Positions 8,753 to 19,894 of a stretch of DNA of 64,000 nt are shown here, piece by piece. This DNA comes from Diphasiastrum complanatum (Eukaryota; Streptophyta; Lycopodiopsida; Lycopodiales; Lycopodiaceae): assembly GCA_029204225.1 (NCBI GenBank), contig CM055100.1:11727272-11791271 (forward strand). The letters run 5' to 3'. The position numbers and the translations under genes were made by a program. The notes below the pieces were generated by a model that was not told the origin of the DNA, searched no databases, and saw only the letters and a program-made list of their open reading frames with translations. Positions within the stretch are counted from its first letter, which is position 1; every line of letters begins with the position of its first letter.

Positions 8753-9290
8753 CTAATTGCTTCGGACCTTTCTGTTGAACACATCCATATCTTTAACAAG
8801 AGACAAATATGAGATATGCATGGATTGAAATGCAATTTTTATCTCATCATTACTAGTTGTATAATGATGCAAAGAAGATTTCAACCTTTGGATCTCCTCC
8901 TTGAGCATCTCATTTTCATCCAAACGAGTTTTCATCTTTGTAGATTTTTCTTTGCACTCCTTTGATATTTTCCTTGATTCCTCTTCCAAATAATGTATTC
9001 TTTGCATTGAATGTGCATTTCCATAGAGCATCACAGTAACCCAAAAGGCCATTTTTACCATGACACATATAGATTATTAACTGACTCACCGAATGAAAAT
9101 ATGGATGTTGCAATGAACATGGATCAATAGGATACAATGTTCCTGATGACCATAAATCTACATGTTTTAGCTTTTCCTCCCTGTATCGGACCATATCATA
9201 AGTTGACAATTTGGGTTGCTTTGAATTTCTTGTCCTGAGCGGAGCATATTCTGGTGATAGATCCACATGAAGATGATAAAGCTTTGTCAT
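8753..9290 (-). pseudogene. Unknown gene fragment with coiled coil and splice donor
   Basis: The upstream frame (from 9290) reads through HVDLWSSGTLYPIDPCS and reaches a good donor, G|GTGAGT at 9090/9089. The frame 9061-8753 encodes a strong heptad-like helix (YLEEESRKISKECKEK and following) and stops normally at 8753. They overlap in different phases, so a spliced gene or a frameshifted relic is possible. I do not recognise the family. Confidence 0.4.
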
Positions 9291-9635
9291 CAGTATAGTA
9301 GTATAGTAACAAACAACACAATGACAATAACAAAGCTGGAGATGGCGCTAACGACTCTGCTGGAGATAGAGATGGCGTAGGCTTTTTTCAGAAATGTCAC
9401 TCCTAATTCAAATTTTTGAGTGTTCCCAACTATTGGGAGAGAATATTTCAGCATTTTGAAATGTGACTAAACTAAGGTGCATTTATTTACATGGAAAGTA
9501 GTGCGGGCAGATGCGTAAAGAAGTTAGAAAATGATATTATAATCACTTTATAGTTACTTTTCTCTCTCCTACATGGCATTTCTTATAGGGTCCTCTGTGG
9601 GCCCATATTTTTTCTAATGCTTGAGAGAACAAATC

Positions 9636-10195
9636 ATGATCAAGCACCAAATCAACATCAAACATGAAGTCCTCCACAAACAGGGGAAGAATGCCTTCAG
9701 AAGTGCTACCATGACTGTACGTACTAGGTATTCACCAACTAGATGCTACTTTTTGTAGCACTGGATCTATTGGAACGACAAGGGTGGCTTACAGATAGAG
9801 CGACTTACAAGACAAAAGAACATTTGGACATCACCAGAAGTTTTAGTCATACCAATCAAACATGACAACTAAACGATGAGCAACAGAAGAAGGAATGTGA
9901 AGAGCAGACTTGAAAGAGTTGAAAAAATCTACTAGAAGAATCCTCAAGAGAAAAGCAATCACGCAAATGTTCATAGACCAAACAAGAGGGACCACCAACA
10001 ACAAGACGAGGACTATGATGGAAATCTTGAGAGAACGAATCACGATCAAGCACCAAATCAACATCAGGCATGAAGTCCTCCACAAACAAGAAAAGAACAC
10101 TTTCAGAAACTGCTACCACGATTGTACGTACTAGGTATCTGCCAGCTAGATGCTACCTTCTGTAGCACCTAATCTGTTGGAACGACGAGGGTGGC
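9636..10195. repeat. Direct duplication, period about 397 bp; inverted copy at 44.96-45.2 kb
   Basis: Bases 9636-9795 and 10033-10195 match closely (shared CAAGCACCAAATCAACATCA and CTAGATGCTAC blocks). The piece 9800-10060 is also present in reverse complement at 44960-45215. On the minus strand the central part is open (HHSPRLVVGGPSCLVYEHL in both copies), so the repeat may derive from a coding sequence I do not recognise. Confidence 0.6.
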
Positions 10196-10816
10196 TACAG
10201 CCTGTAGCCCGCCGTTGGATGGCAAATACCATACGTAGTAGTTGTAGATCTAGAGATGAGATAAATCCTCCATGTAGAGCCATGCTATGGTTTGAAACTT
10301 GGCTATTCTTAGCCAACTGGGTGATGTCACGTGTCCGATATCACCCCTTCTACAAATCCACAAGTGAATGTTGTTTCAAATCTACAGTATTGGCCTGATA
10401 TGAAAAGATTGATCTCAAGAATATATAGAAATCTGAGATTGGAGATTTTCTATATGGTGTATTTATAGAGCTACAGATCGGAGACTCAAAACAAGCATAT
10501 TAAGTTGATAGTGGTGTGACTTCAACCCACAAAATGAGATTGACTTCGAGTATGATAGGGATAATTTGAGATTTGCAAAAATGTTGAGATAGCTAGTCAA
10601 ATTTGACTCTAATGAGATAGTGTCTTAGAGAGTTTGGATTGTCTTTAGTTTTAGGGCACTAGGTAATTGCCTTGACTCAAAGGTAAATGCCATTAATAAA
10701 TTTGCGAGGGTTGGTGATGGGCAAGCACCATAGGGAGAAATTCAAGAAGGGTGGAGTGGCATGGGCCAAGAAGATAAATACTTGAGCACATCCACAGTGA
10801 CCTATGTGGTCAGTGT

Positions 10817-10932
<116 letters not shown>

Positions 10933-10971
10933 TTTCTCTTCTACCTCTAACATCTCCACATCCATTTGGCT

Positions 10972-11127
10972 TCAGGGAAGGAGCTTTGATGAAAATGATG
11001 TATCTTTATAAGGCATTGAATTCTCTATAACAATCTTGATTGATATGGTGTGCGAGCCTCTTGATGAAGAGGCTTGTCCTTCCTCATGGCTATGGCTGGA
11101 ACCGGCATCTTTGCCTTGGTCCCGTGT
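10972..11127 (-). pseudogene. C-terminal part of the split coiled-coil reading frame
   Basis: If the element 11133-16595 and one copy of its target duplication are removed, the minus-strand frame from 16596 continues here without a phase change: TRDQGKDAGSSHSHEEGQAS and on, 51 codons to a TGA at 10972-10974. The composition (Gln, Gly, Asp, Ser) matches the sequence just upstream of the break (SQDQGSKGQDRG). This is the distal end of the protein described at 16596-17354. Confidence 0.7.
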
Positions 11128-11132
11128 CTCAG
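11128..11132. repeat. Left target-site duplication of the chromovirus
   Basis: CTCAG abuts the LTR start and pairs with CTCAA at 16596-16600, four of five bases. The reading-frame continuity across it supports this assignment. Confidence 0.7.
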
Positions 11133-12183
11133 TGTCACATACCTATGTAACTAGCAGTACTTCAGACCCCTAATAGTCCAATTAGTGTTGGGGGCTAAAT
11201 GGCAAGTGACCCTTAGGATTAAGGGTATGTGCCCTTGTATAAGGACATGCAAGTGACTATACCTTAGTTGGAGGTATGGATTCACGTGACCCTTGGTTAA
11301 GGGATACCCTTAGTATTAAGGATAGGTGACTTAGATTAAGGTACTAGTGTCCTTGGTTAAGGGCATGTAGGTGTCTATGCCTTGGATGGAGGTATGGAAC
11401 CTAGAGAGGTGTTAGAAAGTCATTGGATGGCTATTTTTCTAAACCTTGGGCCTCAACCTTGAACTGTATCACTTTATTGGTCTAGGACCAAAGTATACTT
11501 GCACAACTTGGGCAATGGGACCTAGTAGGAGGGCGCCCTTCTAAAGTGTCCATTGAGTTCCCAACTCCCACAAGAAAGTCATTCAAAGAGTCATAGGTTA
11601 TGGAAGGAGTCTCTTGACATTCCATAAGCCTATGGAGTCTCTTGGAGATTCTTTAACTCCCCTAGGCTTCTCTCTCTCTCTCATTGGATGTGCATGGAAC
11701 TCCATAGTGCATTGGAGGGGTCCATGGGTCATCTATATGAGGGTGGTAGGGCGCCCATCGGGAGGGAGAGATCTCTCTTGTTTGCTTTGCTTATGCTCTA
11801 GTGTTGCTACTAGTGTGTAGAGTGCTTTCTTGTGGTAGTATGCTTGAGGTTTGGATCTTGCTTATGGAATGGGACATAAGTAGGGTTTGGATCTTGAGTA
11901 TGCTATGGAGTGTTGTGGTATGCTTGTGATTTGTTTATGGTTAGCAAGGGGGTGAGCTATGGTTGGGTGGTGAATAATTGAGGCCAGCTTGTTATCTATC
12001 TTTGTGTTTAAAGAGTAGGAACACAGGTGGAGGAGAGATCCTTGGAGGCTTGCAGATCCTTACTTGCAGGTGAAGGCATCCTAGCTTGGAGTTGGGGAGC
12101 ATCTTGAAGCTTGCAGGTTGCTTGGAGAACATTTGGAGGCTCTACCTTGGATATGGAGGACTTACTCACCTCTACTTGTAAAA
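11133..12183 (+). repeat. 5' LTR of the chromovirus
   Basis: It starts TGTCACATACC and ends GTAAAA just before the primer site, the same length (1051 bp) as the 3' LTR. The terminal GTAAAA is probably a mutated GTAACA. The start of the 3' copy can fold (TTACATA, CC, TATGTAA). Confidence 0.9.
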
Positions 12184-12185
12184 GC

Positions 12186-12196
12186 GGTATCAGAGC
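12186..12196 (+). other. Primer-binding site, initiator tRNA-Met
   Basis: GGTATCAGAGC two bases after the LTR matches the standard plant retroelement site complementary to initiator tRNA-Met. Confidence 0.85.
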
Positions 12197-13204
12197 TAGA
12201 CAAAGGATGGTAACCTTTCTAACGTTCTTCAAGTTCTATTAAGATCACCAACTAAATTTTTTTGAGAAAGATTATAGGCTTTTCTAGTTGTAGGAAGCTT
12301 GTAGTTGAAGTACCCAATGAATCTAGTTCTCTTTGGAAAAGAGTAGTGATGCTTATAGAATTGTTTAGGGGCTGATTTTTTATCATGCTAAGGGTTTTTA
12401 AAAGTTCTGAAAAAATATTTGTGGGATAGGTAGAGGAAGTCTTCCTCTACATACACAAAACTTTTTTGGCAAAAAGATTGATTCTAGCTATGTGTTTTGA
12501 TCAAAACTAGTGTTTTTTTTTTGCATAAAGGAAGTGTTTGAAGTTCTAATTTTCATTTTGAAGTTCTATTTTTTTAGACCTGTAAATCTGAAAATCAGAT
12601 TGAAAAGTGAAGTTTTCATTCAAACTTCATTAGTTACACCTTTCTATCTCCTAGTTTCATGAAGATGACAATGTAGGAAAGGAATGGTAGTGTAACTTTG
12701 TGCATAAAACAAGTTTTGAAATTCTGTTTTTTGTCATTTTGAAGTTTTGATTTTCAGACCTGTAAATCTGAAAATTGAAGTTTTCATAAAGCTTCATTAG
12801 TTATCCATTTCTAGACACTAGTTTCTTGGTTTTGGAAATCTAGAATAGTGAGAAATGTGAAAACTTTGGTTCCTTTTGAAATGACAAACAGAATTGGAAT
12901 GGGAATGGGAATGGGAACTTTATGTAAACATTAGCTTGGATTAGTTAATTGAAGTTTACATTAAGATTTGGTTTTCATTTTTGCTTTTGATTAAGGCAAA
13001 TGTAGCTTGATGTTGTTTTTCTCTTAAGCTTGGATTAAGCTTGCAAATAGTAGGCTTGGATTGAGCTTACAAACAATAAGATTAAATGAATAAAAGTAAA
13101 TGCTTTTTATTTGCATTGGATGTAACAATTGAAGCATTTCTATCATTCTCATTTGAGCACTTGTTGTTGTATTTGCATAATAGGAAAACACACAAGCAAC
13201 CAAA

Positions 13205-14060
13205 ATGGATCAAACCAATAAAAACCCAACATTTGATCTATCAAACCCATCCAATGTGGCACAAGCTGTTGAACTTTTATACCAACAAATTCAAGCCACT
13301 AATAAGCAACTTCTTGAAACTAATCAAAGAAACCACCTCTTGTAAAAGTGTTTAACGGGGAGAAGAAAGATAGGAATTTACAAGTGGTAAGTTCTTGGCT
13401 AAATGTTTGGAACAAATACCTTGCCATGAACCAATTCTCTGAATCTGATAAGTTATCACCTGTCACCATGTTCCTTGAAGGAAGAGCCTTAGTTTGGTGG
13501 GATGACTTAGTTGCAAAGGGCAATCAACCTTGTACATGGGATGCAAGCGTTTCAGGGATTATTTTCTACCACTTTTAGATGGCTATGAACACTTCCAAAA
13601 GTTGAGTCATCTAACCATGAATAAAGGTTTGGAACAGTTTATTCAAGATTTTCATGAGTACTTGAATCCACTTTATAGTGATATTTTGCCTAAGGTACAA
13701 ATGTTAATGTTTATTGATGGGTTACCAAAAGATTATCAAGTAGATGTTCGTAGGAACCATCAAAAAACCCTAGAAGATGCTATTAGGGCTGCAAAATACT
13801 TTGATGACACACCTAAGCCACCTAGGGGTCAACAGCCTAATGAGCAGAAAAAAGGTTTTCAATTTAAGAGGAAGGATAGGGAAGTTGTTAATGAAACAAT
13901 CCCAATTCCAACAATCCTAAGAAAACCAAGAAAAACTTTAAAAACCATCATGGTGGCAATGATAAAGCTGAAGCTCATAAGAAGAACTTGTGCTTCAAGT
14001 GCAATGGCGAGGGTCACCTTGCACGTGATTGTGTCAAAAAACAAGCTTCAACCTCAGGTA
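13205..14060 (+). pseudogene. Gypsy gag (broken)
   Basis: An ATG at 13205 opens 46 codons (MDQTNKNPTFDLSNPS start) to a stop at 13343. Gag then continues in other phases: FLEGRALVWWDDLV and QFIQDFHEYLNPLYSDIL are retrotransposon-gag domain blocks. A CCHC knuckle CFKCNGEGHLARDC lies at 13991-14032. At least three phase changes or stops separate the pieces, so no capsid protein could be made. Confidence 0.85.
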
Positions 14061-15528
14061 ATCTATCTCGAAGTAATGAGATGGATGTTTGTTTCCTTAG
14101 TTCTTTAGTTTTTGGTCCTAATGACCTTATTTGCATTAAAGGTAAAGTTAATGATCAAGTTGCTAATGTTTTTTTTGACACGGGATCCACTCATAACTTT
14201 ATTAATGTAAATTTGGTGCAGATGCTAAACCTTAAAGTGAGAAAAAATACCGTGTGACAATAACATCGGGAAGAAATTCCGATTTGATGGATTTTATTGA
14301 TCCTGATGTAGAATTGCACATTCAGGATTATTCTGAAAAACTAGAATTCCATGCTGTTCAATTAGCTAATGTAGATATTGTTCTTGGGCAACAATGGCAT
14401 TTTGATAAGAACAAATCATTGAGAATTGATTTTGTTGAGAAATCTTTATCTTTTATGCATGAGAATTCTTTAATTAAGATCAATGCTAGTTTAAGTGTTG
14501 ACACTAAAAATGTTAACCCTTATTCTAAACAGGAACTTAATTCTATTATGAAGAATTCTGATTTTAAAGTTTATTTATGTTTTCATAATGATATCATTTG
14601 CGACAATGATGAAGAACTTAACATAAATGCCATGAATATACCTAGTGAGAACACTACAGAATTTGAAGCCTATAATGAACTTAGGCAGGAATTCAATGAT
14701 GTTTTTTTAGACCTTCTTGTAGGTTTACCACCAGAAAGGACAGTTGATCATAAAATTGACCTAATACATGGAGCGATTCCAATCACATAGCGTCCTTATA
14801 GAATGAGTGCATCAGAAGAGGCTGAGGTAAATAGGCAATTACATGATTACCTGAAAAAGAGGTAGGTACAACCTAGTAAGTCTCCTTGGGCATCACCAGT
14901 GGTTCTGGTGGCCAAGAAGGATCAACCTCGATCACCAATTAGTGTTGGTATGAAAAACCTACAGGTGCAAGCCGCAGCTGATTTTCTTGCAGATATGCAA
15001 AAAATGTTACAGTTGGCTAAAGATAGCATAAGAAGTTTTCAGGACAGGGCAAGGCACTATGCTGATCTATCTCGGAAGCACAAGGTATTCATGGTCAACG
15101 ACTGGGTGTTTCTGAGAGTCCCTAGTCACTCTAGGGGCTTGAAATCTATTAAGTGTGCAAAGTTGGCGCCTAGGTATTGCGATCATTTTAAGGTTATCCA
15201 AGTGATAAACAAGGTCGAATACAAACTAGACCTTCCAGCTAACGTTGGAATTCATCATGTTTTCCATGTTAGTAAGTAACCCTTGTTGGGGGTTGGGGAG
15301 ACCCTGGTCCCTGTGGAAGATCTAGTGAAACTTCTTCGTGATGAGTCCGTGAGTGGACCATCTGAACTCGAGGTGATTATTAATAGCCAGTAGAGAACTC
15401 TACGGAGTAGAGTGCTTTGGGAATTTTTAATCAGGTGGAGGGGCAAATCAGAAGAGGAGGATACATGGGAAAAGGAGGCTGATCTCCAGAAGAATTTTTC
15501 AAATTTTTCTCTACAAGGAAGAATTTAA
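14060..15528 (+). pseudogene. Gypsy pol with in-frame internal deletion
   Basis: The protease active site FFDTGSTHNFI lies near 14174. The spacer to reverse transcriptase is intact in phase until VDHKIDLIHGAIPIT and a stop at 14788. The reverse transcriptase N-terminus SPWASPVVLVAKKD (14884-14925) is followed at once, in the same frame, by the integrase C-terminal region MKNLQVQAAADFLADMQK. The chromodomain (FLIRWRGKSEEEDTWEKE) ends at TAA 15526-15528. The missing segment is most of RT, all of RNase H and the integrase core. Confidence 0.85.
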
Positions 15529-15531
15529 GTT

Positions 15532-15544
15532 TAGGGGGAAGGAA
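15532..15544 (+). other. Polypurine tract
   Basis: TAGGGGGAAGGAA directly before the LTR start TGTTACATACC. Confidence 0.8.
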
Positions 15545-16595
15545 TGTTACATACCTATGTAAATAATAGTACTTCAGATCCCTAATAGTCCATTTAGTGT
15601 TGGGGGTTAAATGGCAAGTTACCATTAGGATTAAGGGTATGTGCCCTTGTATAAGGACAGGCAAGTGACTATACCTTAGTTGGAGGTATGGAGTCACGTG
15701 ACCCTTGGTTAAGGGGTACCCTTAGTATTAAGGGTAGGTGACTTAGATTAAGGTACTAGTGTCCTTGGTTAAGGACATGTAGGTGTCTATGCCTTGGATG
15801 GAGGTATGGAACCTAGAGAGGTGCTAGAAATTCATTGGATGACTATTTTTCTAAACCTTGGGCCTCAATCTTGAACCATATCACTTTATTGGTCTAGGAC
15901 CAAAGTATACTTGCACAACTTGGGCAATGGGACCTGGTAGGAGGGCGCCCTTCTAAAGTGTCCATTGAGTTCCCAACTCCTACAAGAAAGGCATTCAAAG
16001 AGTCATAGGTTATGAAAGGAGTCTCTTGACATTCCATAAGCCTATGTAGGCTCTTGGAGATTCTTTAACTCCCCTAGGCTTCTCTCTCTCTCTCATTGGA
16101 TGTGCATGGAACTCCATAGTGCATTGGAGAGGTCCATGGGTCATCTATATGAGGGTGGTAGGGCGCCCATCGGGAGGGAGAGATCTCTCTTGTTTGCTTT
16201 GCTTATGCTCTAGTGTTGCTACTAGTGTGTAGAGTGCTTTCTTGTGGTAGTATGCTTGAGGTTTGGATCTTGCTTATGGTATGAGACATAAGTAGGGTTT
16301 GGGTCTTGAGTATGTTATGGAGTGTTGTGGTATGCTTGTGATTTGTTTATGGTTAGCAAGGGGGTGAGCTATGGTTGGGTGGTGAATACTTGAGGCCAGC
16401 TTGTTATCTATCTTTGTGTTTAAAGAGTAGGGGCACAGGTGGAGGAGAGATCCTTGGAGGCTTGCAGATCCTTACTTGCAGGTGGAGGCATCCTAGCTTG
16501 GAGTTGGGGAGCATCTTGAAGCTTGTAGGTTGCTTGGAGGACATTTGGAGGCTCTACGTTGGATTTGGAGGACTTCCTCACCTCTACTCGTAAAA
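15545..16595 (+). repeat. 3' LTR of the chromovirus
   Basis: 1051 bp, a direct repeat of 11133-12183. It is followed by CTCAA, the right target-site duplication. Confidence 0.9.
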
Positions 16596-17354
16596 CTCAA
16601 CACCCATATCAGTTGCTCCTCGGTCTTGGCCTTTTGACCCTTGATCCTGGCTGATCACCCCTGCTGCATGCTAGCCTTGGTCCTGGCTAGTGCTTGCCTG
16701 TGCAGCATCAAAAACAGGTGGCATTGGAATCACCACTGGGGTTGGTTGGGTCTTCTTCTCCATGTATTGTTGGCAAGCCTTGAGGGCTTGTTTGGCCTGG
16801 GCGAGCTCGTGACTTGCGCTTGCCCGGTACTTGTTGAACTTCGCCTGGTAGTTGTTCAAGGTTTGGCTATACACCTGCACCTGACGCCTGAAGAGATTTA
16901 TCTCTGCTTGAGAGAGCGGCCTTGAGTCTGTTGCGGGTTGAGCTAACTCGACGAGTTTTTTGCTTTGTAGTGCTTGCACTTCCGCTCCCAGGCACGTATT
17001 CTCTGTTTCATAGATTTGTAGTTGCGCTTGGAGGGGAGCAAGCCGTTGAGATGCTTCAGATTGAAGCTCCCGCACCTTCATGAAGACATCCGTCAGCACT
17101 TTGGAGAGGCTCTGAATATATTGATTTAGGCCATTCTCCTTCTGCTGTAGCTTGGCGATCTCTCGGTGCCCATCTTGTTCATGTTGGTGAGCTATGAGAA
17201 GCTCTTGCTGCAGCTTCGTGAAATCTCCTCGCAGTTGGGTGTTGTTTGTTGCCAAGTGGAGTACCTGGCTAAAAATCTCCACCACGCGAGGATCTACATT
17301 TTGGTAAGAAAAACTTGTCCATTCTTGCATCAGGGCGATATGCCACATCATCAT
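16596..17354 (-). pseudogene. Coiled-coil protein of the host element (ORF1-like), split by insertion
   Basis: From ATG 17354 a 227-codon frame encodes a mostly helical protein. After about 30 residues come long runs of Gln/Glu/Leu heptads (LQQELLIAHQHEQDGHREIA, LQIYETENTCLGAEVQALQS), then a basic helix and a Pro-rich tail (TQPTPVVIPMPP). A TAG at 16671-16673 interrupts it, after which the frame stays open for 25 codons to the insertion site and resumes for 51 more at 11127. The total would be about 304 codons. It lies between an LTR/primer site at 19.1 kb and the rest of that minus-strand element, the position of the extra ORF found before gag in Tat/Ogre-type Gypsy elements. Function unknown. 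Confidence 0.65.
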
Positions 17355-17870
17355 ATTCTATGCAAAGAGTAGATCAATTTTGCTTTTGACCTCATCTCTA
17401 TCAGAGTTCAGATAAGAAAGTAATGGTAGATCAAAGATTTATAGTACCAGATAAGCATTTGATGATGTGGCATTTATATTATTTGATGATGTGGCATTTG
17501 ATATGTGGGATATCTCCACCACGCGAGGATCTGCATGCCGGTAAAAAAAACTTCTCTATTCTCGCGTCATGGCGATATGCCACAGCATCAGAATCTTTGA
17601 TTAGCCATAACTTTCTTATTTGAACTCGGATCGAGATGAAGTAAAAAGCAAAAATGATCTACTCTTCATGTAAAATCCATTGGAATATTTCCACCACGCG
17701 AGAATCTGCATTATGGTAAAGAAAACTGGTCTATTCTCGCATCATGTCGATATGCCACATCATCAAAATCTTTGATTAGCCATAACTTTCTTATTTGAAC
17801 TCAGATGGAGATGAGGTAAAAAGCAAAAATGATCTACTCTTCATGTAGAATAAATTGGAATGATCACATC
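17274..17870. repeat. Tandem and inverted copies of the coiled-coil gene start
   Basis: The block CCACCACGCGAGGATCT through CGATATGCCACATCATC, which encodes the N-terminus on the minus strand, occurs near 17276, 17515 and 17690. The last two units have a 175-bp period and carry a tail (CTTTCTTATTTGAACTC and on) that appears inverted at 17360-17425. The repeats may be promoter or leader duplications of the element. Confidence 0.75.
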
Positions 17871-18416
17871 TTGATTATGATTCTATAAAAATATCAAAAT
17901 TTGAAAAAAAAATCTATTGTTGTTCTATTCATCTGTAGTTTAATGGCTGATGTTGTTGTAGATGATGTTTTGCAGCTTCTTGTAGGTTGGCCCTCTTTAA
18001 AACATGTAATTTTGTTTGACTATGCTTTGCTCAAAACATATTACTACTAACTATAAATTTTAAGAGTCGGGTAGTTAGGAGTCTTGCGGGCAGCAAGTAT
18101 TGTCAAATCACAACTTCAGACCCTGCGCAACGGGAGTTTCAAAATGTTCAAAATATTACCGGAAAACTCCAAAAAATTTCAAACCGACAAACAACGTTAC
18201 GTTCTTTCACAGGTGTAAAAACTTTATTAGGCCACATGTACACTGAATAGTTGAATAGTCAATAAAAGCATCTTGACAAACAACCCTTTTGGTGCTTGGA
18301 AATTGACACTCTGAATCGATTGAGATGGTCTGTGAGAGTTCTTACTGAAAGGATTTGCTGGATCTTCATTTTTTAGTGATTTTTTAGCACTTAAACCCAA
18401 TTTTCTGCTCACTGGA

Positions 18417-18670
18417 ATCAAACTAACTCTCGCAGGCACTTCTGTGTCCTGGTCTTACTGAGATGGAACTTCAAAATCCTCTACAAGAGTTCTTGCCCAC
18501 TAGAATTGAAAATTTTGGTGTCTACGAGGGTTCTCTTGTACTTTTCCATCTTTTTCTCACTATGAACTCTCGCACATGCACTTAGACATCAAACTAACTC
18601 TCGCAAACTTCTCTGTGTCCTAGTCTCACTGAGATGGAACTTCAGAGGGCTCTGCGAGAGTTTTGGTGAA
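18417..18670. repeat. Direct duplication in element leader, period about 175 bp
   Basis: ATCAAACTAACTCTCGCA... to ...GAGATGGAACTTCA occurs at about 18418 and 18592 with few differences. It lies in the untranslated leader between the primer site at 19.1 kb and the coiled-coil frame. Confidence 0.65.
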
Positions 18671-19101
18671 GATTGGCATTTTTTTGGATGTTTTTCAAGG
18701 GTTTTTGAATTTTTTATGATTTTTCTCTGATTTTTGCAATTTGCTTGGAATTGACTCTCACAGGCTTCTATGCAGGTCTGGGACAGTACCCTGGAGCTGC
18801 TACCAGTCATGCAAGGATTAACTCTTACTGGTTTTGGAGATATTAAAATCTGATGAGATTTTAGGCTCTTTTTCCCTCCAAAATACAGATTGGTGTGTTT
18901 TTTTGGGTTTTTTGGTTGGTTGGTTTGGGTTTCAAACCCTTAGAGGCTGTTCAGGGCCTCCTCTACTCTTTCATACCTCCTTCGCTAGCTATGAACAGTC
19001 CAAACACAAAAAAATACAAAAAACTAACTCTAAACTCCCAAAAATCTACCTAAAACTACTCTAAAAAACAAGAAATAGCTACAATGCAACTACACTAGTT
19101 A

Positions 19102-19116
19102 GTAGAAACGGCGCCA
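19102..19116 (-). other. Primer-binding-site-like sequence, Tat/Athila type
   Basis: On the minus strand TGGCGCCGTTTCTAC begins like the TGGCGCCGTTGCC site (tRNA-Asp) of Tat/Athila Gypsy elements but matches it only for the first 10 to 11 bases. Confidence 0.5.
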
Positions 19117-19894
19117 CTATAGGGTCTTTGATCTGACATAGTCATAGCCCTCCTGCCTGTCAACAAGGGTTAGTTTACTGGATAGGGACCTAACTATGCA
19201 TAGATGCTACTTTTAGTAAGTTCCCTATTTTTCATCTAACTCTACCACCACTAACACTACTTCCACTAACTCTACTCCACTAAACTAACATTCATTATGA
19301 TTGAGGGAGAATGAGAAGAGAACTAGAAAAGAAGAGAAGAGGAAAAGAGGGAAAGAGGGTAAGAGAGAGTGAGAGAGATGAGATGGAGGTTAGCTCAAAT
19401 GCTCAATTTCATTGCTTATAGAAAAACCTTAACTAGCATAAACAAAAAGCATGGGAAATGAAAATAACAAACAAACCACAACAATAGCATAAGCAAGAGT
19501 GATTAGCAAATGAGGATGCTTAAGTTCCCAAAATGATAGAGTCTCCTCCTCTCTATTAAGCATGCAAATAGAGTACAAATGGTGTCTTTTTATAAAATGG
19601 GGAAGGCCCTTGCCCCAAAATCCTATTGGCTAACATTTACATTGATCTTATCCATTCATCTTGGACCCAACTTGATCCAAGGGCCCACAAAAAGTACATT
19701 GAAATTCACAACATTCATGTGAGTCCCAAATTGGACCCAACTCTAAAAAAAGTAATCTCTAAGTTTAAAATTGACTTTGGGCCTCAAGTTTTATTTTAAT
19801 TACAAAGGGCCCAAGCCTATTATTTTATTTACAACTTAGCTTGCGTGCTCATTGGGCCATGGGCTTATACGCACAGGATGCCATGCCCTCGCAA
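19117..19894 (-). repeat. Probable 5' LTR of the minus-strand host element
   Basis: The minus strand starts TGTTGCGAGGGCATGG near 19894 and runs to the primer-like site at 19116. The downstream end is CCCTATA rather than a clean CA, and no second copy is present, so the borders are tentative. Confidence 0.4.

Larger units (their letters stand above)
11133..16595 (+). mobile_element. Chromodomain Gypsy element with large internal deletion
   Basis: A 5.46-kb element with two 1051-bp LTRs, an initiator-Met primer site, degenerate gag, protease, the first part of reverse transcriptase, then directly the integrase C-terminus and chromodomain, a polypurine tract and the second LTR. Most of reverse transcriptase, RNase H and the integrase core are absent. 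The first 245 bp of the LTRs differ at about 14 positions, so the insertion is old compared with the Copia at 33.9 kb. It interrupts a minus-strand coiled-coil frame. It is non-autonomous and carries stops in gag. Confidence 0.9.

Noticed and set aside
17274-17870. CRISPR-like spaced repeats
   Set aside because: Only three long diverged units with unequal spacing in plant nuclear DNA; explained as leader duplications of an element.
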